From Candidatus Bipolaricaulota bacterium (GTDB taxonomy: Bacteria > Bipolaricaulota > Bipolaricaulia > M55B111): a DNA stretch of 33,966 nucleotides. The stretch covers positions 1 through 33,966 of the forward strand of contig JAGXKX010000012.1 in NCBI GenBank assembly GCA_018335015.1, written 5' to 3'. Made by a program: the position numbers and the translations under genes. Numbering within the stretch: the first letter of the stretch is position 1; each line of letters begins with the position of its first letter. This document shows positions 1 to 7,165 of this stretch, in pieces. The notes beneath the pieces were generated by a model. It did not search any database and had not been told where the DNA came from. It saw only the letters and a list, made by a program, of their open reading frames with translations.

Positions 1-62
1 TAAGTCGATCGACGTTTGATCCTCGAAATAATCGTTAAATGGTCTGAGAAGTCCGGTCTAAC

Positions 63-91
63 TTGAATTTTTTCCGGCTATAAGGGATAAA
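63..91 (+). promoter_or_regulatory. Possible sigma70-type promoter for the surface-protein gene
   Basis: TTGAAT (63-68) and GATAAA (86-91) are separated by exactly 17 bp, ahead of a strong ribosome binding site. Both hexamers are imperfect, so this is a weak candidate. Confidence 0.3.
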
Positions 92-131
92 TAAATCCGG
101 CGAAGATTTATCGAAAGGAGGTTATCCCGGT

Positions 132-2243
132 ATGCGATGGCGAACCCCAGTTTTTGTGTCACTTCTACTTGTGCTCCTCCTGCCTTTCCTTGTAATGGGG
201 GCACCGAAATTTGCTCTCGAAGCCCCGCGATCCGTTACGTTAAATCCTAAGGACGCAAGAATACTCGTCCAGGAGATTTCGGTTACCGAGGTAAAGGAGC
301 CAATAAGGATAAAAGAACTAACGGTTAAGAATAACGGTACGGCTTCTGCGAGCGAACTGGTAGATATTCAGGTTCGATACCGGAAGGAATCCGGTGACTG
401 GAATTCGATAACTTTGGAGAACCTGACCGGAATTAACTCCGGTATAACTTTTACCTTGCCCGGGCATGGCTTAACTCTGAACCCGGAAGAAAGCGGGCAC
501 TTTCAGTTCCGTGTCTCGGCAGCCGATCCTGAAATGGTCCCAGTTAGCAAGTACGGGAGGAGTGTATCCCTAAAGCTGGGGACTATGCTGCATTACGTCT
601 ATCAGGAACGAGACGGGGAAGCTGTGGATTCGGTAAGCTCGGACTGGGTTGTAGATTCTGATCCGGACGGGATTGTCCGGGCCGGGTTCGAGGAGTTTTA
701 TTCTCTTTCGCTTGAAGGCAGGTCGCTTCTACCGGGAACCACCAGTACGATTGGTAGATACGTTTTCCGGGACGTGGACGCGAACCGAGCCGGCGTGGAA
801 GTAGATGAGATCGTCGTAGAGAATAAGTCAGTCAAGGAAGACGTCCTGGTTTTTGGCGAGGATATCTCTCAACTCCAGCTGAGATTGAGAATAGAAGAGG
901 ACGGAGAGGTAAGCGAAAAGACCGTTACGGAATTAATTGCCGCTCCTACCTCCGAGGTCTCCATTTCGACCACCGAGGACGGGTGGTGGGATGGCCGCTG
1001 TTCTAATGATTGTCGGCTAGAGCTGGAGATAGCCGGTAAGTTGGAATCGAACGGTCCCACTCCGGGCCTGGAGCTAAAGACGGGGGTCACTCTGGTAACG
1101 CGAGAAGATAACGGTATGGACGGATATCCGTTCAACCAGGAAGCAGTCGTACCGGATGCCAGCGCGCAGAAACTGGTTGAGCTGGGGATGGAGAAGATCA
1201 AGGATATATCGGAGTGGGAATCGGGTGTAATCAATCAAGGTGAAACGTACAAGCAGAGGCTGATTCTTTCGGATGATGATCCGGACGCCCAGGACTTTAT
1301 TGTAAAATCGATTAAGTTACAGAACCAGGGTTCCCTGAGGAGCAGTCAGGTCAAAGACGTTTCGCTGTACAGAGTCCATTCGAAAGGAGAGATGACTGAA
1401 CTGGGGTCCGATTTGGGAATTTCCGGTAGCTGGCAGTCACTGAACTCCCGCCGGGCCGGGAGGATTCCCGATGACGGAAGAGGGGTATTCGAGATTCATT
1501 ACCGGGTAGTTAGCGACGCGGAAGAAGGAGCGACCTTCAATCCACTGGTCCAGTTCCGGGGAAGTGAAGGAGCGTCCAATAGGGTCTTGAGTCCGGAGCT
1601 CAAAGACACCGATGAATTGACTATCTACCCCCGGGGAGCGGAGAGAGTGGAAGTAAACAGGAATTATGGGGGCTCTCCATCCGTCCCCAGCGGGAATGCG
1701 ATACTGGCCCAGCGCCTGGATATAATGGACAGGGATGAAAATAAACTGAATTTACATACCAACCCGATTGTTATTCAAAACATGGGAGACGCTACGAGCA
1801 GCGACTTTACCAAACTGGAACTCTACGATTCGCGAGGAAACAAGCTCGCTGAGAGGACGGATCTGTCCGGATTAAGTAGCGCCGGGATAACTCTGGACAA
1901 CCTGGATGGCAAGACCATTATTACCGACAATCAAGCAGGAAACTGGAGGTCCTTTTTTATCTACCTCACCCCCCGATCCTATTACAATCAGAAGTCGGTG
2001 AACCTGAGAACCACACTTTATCAGACCGAAGGAACGAGAGACATAGTAAGAACCGTCAAGGGTCCGTCTTTCGCGATCGGTCGTGGGGAAACAGTAAGTG
2101 AATCGAGAGCCGAGAGAACCGTTACCACCCGGGAGGAAGAGGGTGAAGAATTGGGTGAAATCGAGATAACTCCCAGGGTCGGGATCGCGATTGTCGGCGG
2201 AGTAATAGTCCTGGGCATAATTCTTTCATCTCAGGTGTTCTAA
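132..2243 (+). CDS. Secreted, membrane-anchored surface protein with repeated beta-rich domains
   Basis: I do not recognise a named family. The 703-residue protein begins with a signal peptide (Arg-containing start, hydrophobic core at about residues 6-22). It ends in a hydrophobic segment (about 683-703) preceded by an acidic Glu-rich stretch (about 667-678), so the body is probably outside the cell and held by the C-terminal anchor. Four related segments are visible near residues 43-83, 203-254, 370-414 and 526-567. Each has a strand with Asp-rich turn residues, then a motif like I-x-V-x-N-x-G, then Ser-rich and Leu-Tyr/Arg strands, resembling CARDB/Ig-like or S-layer-type beta sandwiches. 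The only two cysteines (C290 and C294) could form a small disulfide. The start is supported by AGGAGG ten bases upstream of the ATG. No enzymatic motif is visible. An envelope or S-layer role is inference. Confidence 0.75.
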   Translation: MRWRTPVFVSLLLVLLLPFLVMGAPKFALEAPRSVTLNPKDARILVQEISVTEVKEPIRIKELTVKNNGTASASELVDIQVRYRKESGDWNSITLENLTGINSGITFTLPGHGLTLNPEESGHFQFRVSAADPEMVPVSKYGRSVSLKLGTMLHYVYQERDGEAVDSVSSDWVVDSDPDGIVRAGFEEFYSLSLEGRSLLPGTTSTIGRYVFRDVDANRAGVEVDEIVVENKSVKEDVLVFGEDISQLQLRLRIEEDGEVSEKTVTELIAAPTSEVSISTTEDGWWDGRCSNDCRLELEIAGKLESNGPTPGLELKTGVTLVTREDNGMDGYPFNQEAVVPDASAQKLVELGMEKIKDISEWESGVINQGETYKQRLILSDDDPDAQDFIVKSIKLQNQGSLRSSQVKDVSLYRVHSKGEMTELGSDLGISGSWQSLNSRRAGRIPDDGRGVFEIHYRVVSDAEEGATFNPLVQFRGSEGASNRVLSPELKDTDELTIYPRGAERVEVNRNYGGSPSVPSGNAILAQRLDIMDRDENKLNLHTNPIVIQNMGDATSSDFTKLELYDSRGNKLAERTDLSGLSSAGITLDNLDGKTIITDNQAGNWRSFFIYLTPRSYYNQKSVNLRTTLYQTEGTRDIVRTVKGPSFAIGRGETVSESRAERTVTTREEEGEELGEIEITPRVGIAIVGGVIVLGIILSSQVF

Positions 2244-2391
2244 CGGGAAGACCGGAGTTTCATTCCTCCCCCCTTATCGTATCGTAAGATAGCTTTTCCG
2301 GACCCGGTTTACGGTCAAATATTTGGCTTTATTCCATGTAATCCCCCGCCTAGGCAATAAGGGCCGGGTTCCCTCTGTCGACCACCCGCTG

Positions 2392-2413
2392 GAGCATGGG
2401 AGCTTGGGCTGCT
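2392..2413 (+). repeat. Solo copy of the outer-end motif of the dispersed palindromic element
   Basis: The block containing GAGCATGGGAGC followed by a GCTGCT end matches the right ends of the large repeat units at 2636-2654 and 10101-10127, and the solo copy at 6345-6367. Just upstream, the CGACCAC sequence is also shared with the right flank of unit A. It appears to be a remnant or half unit next to the complete unit that follows. Confidence 0.5.
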
Positions 2414-2430
2414 ACATTGAAATAACCAAG

Positions 2431-2654
2431 CAGGGAGGGTTCTCGCGCCAAGTAATAAGCCGTACTTTTTTGTTCGTTCGATTAATCCCCTTCCCCGCTT
2501 ACCTGGCTGCCGGGATTTTGTCTACTGGTGAGTTAAAAAGGTTAAATCGGTTGCCAAGTAAGCGGGGAAGGGCTTTTGAGGTAACTTGAATTCCCTGCCG
2601 TAAAGATAGTCTCGATACCGACCACTCGCGCGGGCAGTGGGAGCCCGCGCTGCT
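2431..2654 (+). repeat. Palindromic repeat unit A, core in forward orientation
   Basis: This is one of four units of about 220 bp. Its centre is a hairpin with left arm 2488-2507 and right arm 2553-2572 (19 of 20 positions complementary) around a 45-bp core (2508-2552) beginning TGCCGGGATTTTG and ending GGTTAAATCGGTT. The left flank contains AGTAATAAGCCGTAC and TTTTTTGTTCG, shared with units B and E. The right end includes a separate 8-bp GC-rich hairpin (2628-2635 with 2643-2650). Together with the solo motif upstream, it fills most of the 554-bp gap between the surface-protein gene and atpC. No convincing gene is seen in this gap. Confidence 0.85.
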
Positions 2655-2688
2655 TTGTTTTTCCGGGAACCCGGCCCGAATCCAAAAC

Positions 2689-2717
2689 TTGTCTCCGACT
2701 AACCCAATTGTTAAACT
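2689..2717 (+). promoter_or_regulatory. Possible promoter for atpC-fabF
   Basis: TTGTCT (2689-2694), a 17-bp spacer and TAAACT (2712-2717) lie about 80 bp before atpC, downstream of repeat unit A. The match is moderate. A local promoter would make sense because the preceding gene is unrelated. Confidence 0.35.
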
Positions 2718-2797
2718 TGTTTTCAGTTGAGAGCAGGATTTCTCGCGAATCATTTTCTTTTCACGGAGACTACTCAAGGATAGAGAGGTGAACCAGG

Positions 2798-3202
2798 GTG
2801 CAATTCAAACTGATGACGCCGAACAGACAGGTGTTTTCCGGTGAAGTGGATCTGGTCGGCGGGCGGACCGAAGAGGGTTCGTTCAGCCTATTGTCCCGGC
2901 ACATTCCCGCCGTAATGGAACTGGAACCGGCTACGCTGAAAGTCGAGGGCGAGGAAGGAACCAAACGGTTCGCTGTGCACGGGGGGTTCGTTTTCAAGGA
3001 GAGGGACGATACGGTCAGGGTCTTGACCAGGGAAGCCCGGGATTTCGAGGAAATCGACCCGAGGGAGCTCGGCGCTCGAATAGACGAACTCGAGGAAAGG
3101 CTCGAGGAGATGGACGAGGAAGAAGAGGGAGCGGAATACGAAAAAGTCCGGTCGGAACTGGAGAGAGCCCGATTAAACATGGGCCTGGTAGGAAATGAAT
3201 AG
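2798..3202 (+). CDS. atpC: F-type ATP synthase epsilon subunit
   Basis: The 134-residue protein has the expected length and form of the F1 epsilon subunit. It has an N-terminal beta sandwich (about 1-85, with the RHIP and HGGFVF signatures of the family) and a C-terminal helical hairpin that is very rich in Glu and Arg (about 88-130). Epsilon sits on the central stalk, couples rotation to catalysis and can inhibit ATP hydrolysis. The start is GTG, supported by AGAGGTG seven bases upstream. The gene overlaps fabF by 8 bp, implying translational coupling. Unusually, atpD and the other F1 genes are not upstream: the previous gene encodes a surface protein and a repeat-filled gap intervenes. Confidence 0.93.
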   Translation: MQFKLMTPNRQVFSGEVDLVGGRTEEGSFSLLSRHIPAVMELEPATLKVEGEEGTKRFAVHGGFVFKERDDTVRVLTREARDFEEIDPRELGARIDELEERLEEMDEEEEGAEYEKVRSELERARLNMGLVGNE

Positions 3203-4442
3203 CAAATCCCCGGTTTACGTGACCGGAATAGGCGCTGTAACTCCGTTCGGAGTTGGAGTAGATCGGCTCTGGGAAAAGATCAAGGGAGGAGAAAGCTCGG
3301 TTCGCCGGGTCGACGATAGGCTTGACGTATCGGAGCTTAAGACCAAGATCGGGTCGCCCGTTTCCGATTTCGAGCCGACGGAGTGGTTCAGTAGAAAGCG
3401 GGCGAGAAGGCTGGGCAGGCCCAGTCAGTTCGCCGTTGTCGCTGCCGGCGAGGCACTGGATGATGCCGAATGGGAAGTAGAAGAGGATGATTACGACCTG
3501 GGCGTAGGCGTGGTGATTGGAACGGGAATAGGCAATATAAACCCGCTGATCGAAAATCACGAGAAGATACTGGATCGAGGTCCCAGGCGGGTAAGCCCGT
3601 TTCTGATACCACAGCTTATGCCGAACGCCGCCGCGGCCCAGGTATCCATAGAGTTCGGGTTCGGCGGTCCCAACTACGGAGCCGTCTCAGCTTGCGCGAG
3701 CGGAGCCCACGCGATCGGCCAGGCCTTCGAGGAACTCAGGCTGGAGGAGGCCGACATGATGGTCGTTGGAGGGTCTGAAGCGCCTCTGCTCGAGTTAGCT
3801 TACGCCGGGTTCGACAAAATTAAGGCACTGTCTACGAGGAACGACGAGCCGGAGAGGGCGTCCAGGCCGTTCGATAAAGAACGCGACGGATTTGTGATGG
3901 GCGAAGGATCGGGAGTGCTGATTCTGGAAACGGAAAAAGGCGTAGAAAAGAGGGGCGTGGAGCCTTATGCCGAAATCATGGGGGTTGGTAAGACAGCCGA
4001 TGCCCACCACGTTACCGCACCCAGAGAAGACGGCGCCGGTGCAAAGGAGGCCATGGCCAGCGCGCTTGACGAAGGCGGTCTCGGGCCCGATGACGTCGAT
4101 TACGTGAATGCTCACGGGACCAGCACCCAGCTCAACGATAAGATGGAGACGAACGCGTTAAAGTCGCTTCTGGGAGAGAGGGCTTACGAAGTCCCCGTTT
4201 CGTCGAACAAGTCCCAGTTCGGCCATCTAGTTGGCGCTGCCGGCTCCGTCGAGGCGATTATAACTTCTCTGTCCCTGAAGGAAGGGTATATTCCTCCAAC
4301 GATAAACTACGAGAATCCCGACAGCGAATGCGATCTGGATTACGTGCCGAACGAAGAACGGAAGGAGGATATCGAGGTCGCGCTTTCGAATTCGTTCGGG
4401 TTCGGAGGGCAAAACGCTTCGATACTGATAAGGAAGGTTTGA
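3195..4442 (+). CDS. fabF: Beta-ketoacyl-ACP synthase II
   Basis: This condensing enzyme of type II fatty acid synthesis extends acyl-ACP with malonyl-ACP in the cytoplasm. Length (415 residues) and fold match FabF throughout. The catalytic triad is visible: nucleophile C167 in SACASGAH, H307 in [11 protein letters not shown], and H344 in [14 protein letters not shown]. The C-terminal [12 protein letters not shown] loop is intact. The ATG lies inside the end of atpC, so expression probably depends on atpC translation. Other fab genes are not adjacent, so this gene is detached from the usual fabD-fabG-acpP-fabF cluster. Repeat unit B starts 3 bp after the stop codon. Confidence 0.96.
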   Translation: MNSKSPVYVTGIGAVTPFGVGVDRLWEKIKGGESSVRRVDDRLDVSELKTKIGSPVSDFEPTEWFSRKRARRLGRPSQFAVVAAGEALDDAEWEVEEDDYDLGVGVVIGTGIGNINPLIENHEKILDRGPRRVSPFLIPQLMPNAAAAQVSIEFGFGGPNYGAVSACASGAHAIGQAFEELRLEEADMMVVGGSEAPLLELAYAGFDKIKALSTRNDEPERASRPFDKERDGFVMGEGSGVLILETEKGVEKRGVEPYAEIMGVGKTADAHHVTAPREDGAGAKEAMASALDEGGLGPDDVDYVNAHGTSTQLNDKMETNALKSLLGERAYEVPVSSNKSQFGHLVGAAGSVEAIITSLSLKEGYIPPTINYENPDSECDLDYVPNEERKEDIEVALSNSFGFGGQNASILIRKV

Positions 4443-4445
4443 AAA

Positions 4446-4664
4446 CAGGGAGTGCTCCCACGCCGAGTAATAAGCCGTACCTTTTTGTTCGGTTCGAGTA
4501 ACCCGCTTCCCCGCTTACTTGGCTGCCGTGATTACCTCTAATACTATGTTAAAAAGGTTAAATCAGTTGCCAGGTAAGCGGGGAAGGGGGTCTGAAAGAA
4601 CGTGAATGACTTCCCGGAGGGTTCCGTAAGCGGAACCAATCGCCGGGGCGTGGGAACCCTTCCA
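4446..4664 (+). repeat. Palindromic repeat unit B, core in forward orientation
   Basis: Arms at 4501-4523 and 4569-4591 are complementary at 21 of 23 positions and enclose a 45-bp core (4524-4568) in the same orientation as unit A. Left flank AGTAATAAGCCGTACC and TTTTTGTTCGGTTCGA, and right flank TCTGAAAGAACGTGAA, are shared with unit E. The outer ends (GCTCCCACGC on the left, GGGGCGTGGGA on the right) are themselves inverted. Downstream (4665-4828) I see no gene; a TCTCGGTTCCGACCACTC block there repeats the right flank of unit A. Confidence 0.87.
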
Positions 4665-4828
4665 GTAATCTCGGTTCCGACCACTCTAACGATAATACCT
4701 CTGTGCCCTCTGGCCCGAGAAATTTCCGACTCGCGTGCTCAAACTGTCCTGTTCATGATAGTGATACTCCCTGCAGGATGTAATATTCATAAATATTTAG
4801 CCTCATTCGGTTAAGGTAATATCCCTCA

Positions 4829-4948
4829 CCAGCACCCAGTTGAGTAATCGTGCCTGGGTTGATTTACGCTTGATATTCATTACAGGTAGTCATCATTTAT
4901 ATTTTAGTCACTGACCTTGCCGCAGTAAAAAACTCAACTGGGTGCTGG
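4829..4948. repeat. Long inverted repeat, 17-bp perfect arms with an 86-nt loop
   Basis: CCAGCACCCAGTTGAGT at 4829-4845 is repeated exactly inverted at 4932-4948. It is unrelated in sequence to the six-copy element and is seen once in this window. It lies in the convergent gap between fabF and pgk. No open frame or tRNA is apparent inside. It may be a small non-autonomous mobile element or a structured RNA; neither can be decided here. Confidence 0.7.
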
Positions 4949-5020
4949 GTCAGTCAGACATATGCGCCGCTTCGCTGGAATTTCTCGGGCCAGTAGTCCG
5001 ATCCGTCGACTATCCCCAGC

Positions 5021-5043
5021 AGGCCGGGCTCCCATGCTCGGCC
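5021..5043 (-). repeat. Solo outer-end motif of the dispersed element, reverse orientation
   Basis: GGGCTCCCATGCTCGG is the reverse complement of the outer-end motif found at 6345-6367 and 10101-10127. It lies just downstream of pgk, inside the loop of a 7-bp inverted repeat (4994-5000 with 5055-5061) that could fold at the 3' end of the pgk transcript. Confidence 0.5.
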
Positions 5044-5070
5044 GACAGGAACTCCGGACTATCCGGCTCG

Positions 5071-6276
5071 TTATTCGTTTTTTACCTTTAGAATCTCCAG
5101 AGCGGGGAGTTCTTTGCCCCTGAGGAATCCCAGGCAGGCTCCGCCACCGGTGGAGACGTGATCCATCTCGTCGGCAAAACCGAACTGGGTAATCGCCGCG
5201 CCGGTTTCGCCTCCGCCGATTATTCTGTAGCCGGAACTGTCGGCTACCGCCTGGGCTACCTCCCTAGTACCCGCCTGGAAGGGCTGAAGTTCAAAGCCTC
5301 CGAGCGGGCCCGCCCAGGCTAAGGTTTGAGCTCCTTCGATCTCGTCGCTGTAGTTTTCTATCGTCGCCGGACCGATATCAATACCCATCCAGTCGGGAGG
5401 TATCTTCGTGGCGTCCACGGTTTTGACTTCTCCGTCGGCGCTGAATTCCTGCGATACTTTCGCGTCCACCGGAAGAAGAACTTCGGTGCTCCTGTCTTCT
5501 TTTACTTTGTCTAGGAAATCCCGGACGTCTTCGACCATCGATTCTTCGATCAGCGAATCACCGACCAGGTGGCCCTGAGCGTGAAGAAAAGTGAAAGCAA
5601 GGGCTCCGCCGATCAGGAACTTATCCACCCTTTCAACCATGTCCCACAGGGCGCCGATCTTGCTGGAGGCCTTTTTACCACCGATGATTGCTACGAATGG
5701 GTGATCTGGGTCTTCCACTGCCGGAGTCAGACCTTTGACCTCCTTCAGGATCAACTTTCCGGCCGCCGAAGGGAGTTTGGTGGCAACGCCGTAGTTTGAG
5801 CTGTGTTTTCGGTGGACCATTCCGAACGCGTCGTTGACAAAAAATTCTCCCAGCTCGCTCAGTTTCTGGACGAATTCGTCGCCCTTCCCTTTTTCGCCGG
5901 AATAGAAGCGTGTATTTTCCAGCAGAATTATACTCCCCGGCTCCATTTCTTCTACTTCGCCTTTTACTTCCGGTCCAATAGTATCGTCTAACTTCTTCAC
6001 GTCGGCCTCGACGAGTTCGGATAACCTCTCACCCACGGGGTCGAGCCTTAGCTCCTCTTTTACTTCGCCGCCCGGTCTCCCGAGATGGCTGGTCAAAATG
6101 ACTTTGGCATTCGAGTCGGTCAGATAATTGATGGTTGGCAGCGCGCTCTTTATCCTGTTATCGTCGGTTACCTCGCCGTCTTCGAGCGGTACGTTGAAGT
6201 CCACCCGGACGAGTACTCTCTTTCCCTGAAGTGAAAGGTCTTCCATCGTTCTGTACTGTGATGTTGGATCTATCAT
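5071..6276 (-). CDS. pgk: Phosphoglycerate kinase
   Basis: This glycolytic enzyme interconverts 1,3-bisphosphoglycerate + ADP and 3-phosphoglycerate + ATP in the cytoplasm. The 401-residue protein has the full family length. Visible signatures are VRVDFNVP (23-30), SHLGRP (63-68), NDAFGMVHRKHSS (148-160), the nucleotide-side GGKKASSKIG (199-208), IGGGETGAA (353-361) and STGGGACLGFL (375-385). The ATG at 6276 follows AAAGGAGGGAGC, a good but close ribosome binding site. The internal Met11 (MEDLSLQGKR) aligns with where many PGKs begin and is an alternative start. The gene stands alone; neighbouring glycolytic genes such as gap or tpiA are absent. Confidence 0.96.
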   Translation of the reverse strand: MIDPTSQYRTMEDLSLQGKRVLVRVDFNVPLEDGEVTDDNRIKSALPTINYLTDSNAKVILTSHLGRPGGEVKEELRLDPVGERLSELVEADVKKLDDTIGPEVKGEVEEMEPGSIILLENTRFYSGEKGKGDEFVQKLSELGEFFVNDAFGMVHRKHSSNYGVATKLPSAAGKLILKEVKGLTPAVEDPDHPFVAIIGGKKASSKIGALWDMVERVDKFLIGGALAFTFLHAQGHLVGDSLIEESMVEDVRDFLDKVKEDRSTEVLLPVDAKVSQEFSADGEVKTVDATKIPPDWMGIDIGPATIENYSDEIEGAQTLAWAGPLGGFELQPFQAGTREVAQAVADSSGYRIIGGGETGAAITQFGFADEMDHVSTGGGACLGFLRGKELPALEILKVKNE

Positions 6277-6305
6277 GCTCCCTCCTTTTGATTGATGGGT
6301 CCGTA

Positions 6306-6336
6306 ATTATAGTTTGATTGGTAATTTGCCTGTCAC
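6306..6336 (-). promoter_or_regulatory. Promoter candidate for pgk
   Basis: Reading the minus strand, GTGACA (6336-6331) and a perfect TATAAT (6311-6306) are separated by 19 bp, ending about 30 bp before the pgk start. The -10 is ideal; the spacing is slightly long. Confidence 0.45.
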
Positions 6337-6344
6337 ATTCCGCC

Positions 6345-6367
6345 CGAGCGTGGGAGCCCGGCCTGCT
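6345..6367 (+). repeat. Solo outer-end motif of the dispersed element
   Basis: GAGCGTGGGAGCCCGGCCTG matches the right end of unit E and the reverse copy at 5021-5043. It stands apart, 37 bp before unit C, like the solo motif before unit A. Confidence 0.5.
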
Positions 6368-6403
6368 CTCGTGTTTTGTCCGATTATTTAATCTCGTATC
6401 TCA

Positions 6404-6639
6404 CAGGGAGTGCTCCCAAGCTGTGCGGTAAACTGTACCATTTTGTTCGGTTCGAGTGACCCCCTTCCCCGGTTACCTGGCAACTGATTTAACCTTTAAA
6501 ACCCAGTAGTAGACAAAATCCCGGCAGCCAGGTAACCGGGGAAGGGGGTTCGAAAAAACGTTAAACCCTACCGGAAGTTCTACCCCAACGAATCTATGGT
6601 ACATCAACTCAGCAGGGAGGGCTCCCATGCCCTCCCGAG
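6404..6639 (+). repeat. Palindromic repeat unit C, core inverted
   Basis: Arms at 6459-6481 and 6527-6549 form a perfect 23-bp inverted repeat. The 45-bp core (6482-6526) begins AACTGATTTAACC and ends ATCCCGGCA, so it is the reverse complement of the unit A core; the first 19 bases of its reverse complement match the unit A core exactly. The left flank (TTTTGTTCGGTTCGAGT and the GTGCTCCCA end) stays in the same orientation as in units A and B. The right end (6613-6639) is a palindromic variant with GGGCTCCCATGCC. It lies in the 889-bp divergent gap between pgk and the LolA-like gene. Confidence 0.87.
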
Positions 6640-6674
6640 ACGTTCGATAACAACCAACCTGACCTCGTTAACGT

Positions 6675-6692
6675 GGAAGGCTAAAGCCTTCC
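6675..6692. repeat. Short perfect hairpin GGAAGGCT-AA-AGCCTTCC
   Basis: An 8-bp stem closes a 2-nt loop. Small GGCTAAAGCC hairpins of this kind are dispersed repeats in many bacterial genomes. The rest of 6640-6860 holds nothing I can recognise. Confidence 0.45.
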
Positions 6693-6861
6693 GTTACACT
6701 CGATACAACTTCTCTCCCACGCTCAAAGATCGCGAAACAATTAAGTCTAGCTAACCGGCAATCGGCAAAGTAATTTTAACGCAACTCCGTAGTGGGGCTC
6801 AACGGCATTATTTTAACCGGTTCTTTCATCGCCACCGCCCTTTATAATTGTCCGGTCCCTG

Positions 6862-6947
6862 CTACCCTCTGCCTCTTACCTGGCTGCCAGGATTACCTCT
6901 ACTATTAGGATTTTAGGTAAAATCAGTTGCCAGGTAACCGGGGTAGA
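6862..6947. repeat. Palindromic element D, core forward, different flanks
   Basis: A 44-bp core (6885-6928) in forward orientation sits between 9-bp perfect arm ends TTACCTGGC (6876-6884) and GCCAGGTAA (6929-6937). Beyond these the arms only partly match (a CTACCC block on the left, its complement GGGTAG on the right, with an indel), so this copy is degenerate. The outer flank of units A, B, C and E is missing. It lies about 310 bp downstream of unit C in the same intergenic gap. Confidence 0.75.
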
Positions 6948-7095
6948 ATGAGTGGGGTAAGAAGAACTCATTACTCAACTTACGCTTCGCCTCCATGTAA
7001 TGTTTAAAGAAATGAGTTGAAAAGACTGGGTGAGCGTTACTGGCTGGATTAGCGCCGTCGGGCCGGAAGAACGAGAACCAAGTTACGGGAAGTGT

Positions 7096-7124
7096 TTGTT
7101 CAGTGTCCACGGGGACCCTATAAT
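7096..7124 (+). promoter_or_regulatory. Sigma70-type promoter for the LolA-like/glmS pair
   Basis: TTGTTC (7096-7101), a 17-bp spacer and a perfect TATAAT (7119-7124) predict a start near 7131, giving a 5' leader of about 35 nt with a purine-rich binding site before the ATG at 7166. Confidence 0.65.
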
Positions 7125-7165
7125 CTAGGACAGTTCACGGTTAGTTCGTTTGAGAGGGGACTTAA

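Noticed and set aside
2323-2589. 88-codon open frame over repeat unit A
   Set aside because: It runs through the palindromic element, has no ribosome binding site and its counterpart frames are broken in units B, C and E.
2770-3560. Long minus-strand frames antisense to atpC and fabF
   Set aside because: They are shadows of the genes on the other strand with Ser/Arg/Pro-rich nonsense translations.
4486-4505. GGTTCGA sequence resembling a tRNA T-loop in the repeat units
   Set aside because: No acceptor stem, D-arm or anticodon arm can be formed around it; the resemblance is limited to seven bases.
4602-4814. 70-codon open frame downstream of unit B
   Set aside because: It overlaps the repeat flank, its translation resembles no protein and no start signal is present.
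6913-7110. 65-codon minus-strand frame over element D and the promoter before the LolA-like gene
   Set aside because: It crosses the hairpin element and a good plus-strand promoter; probably chance.
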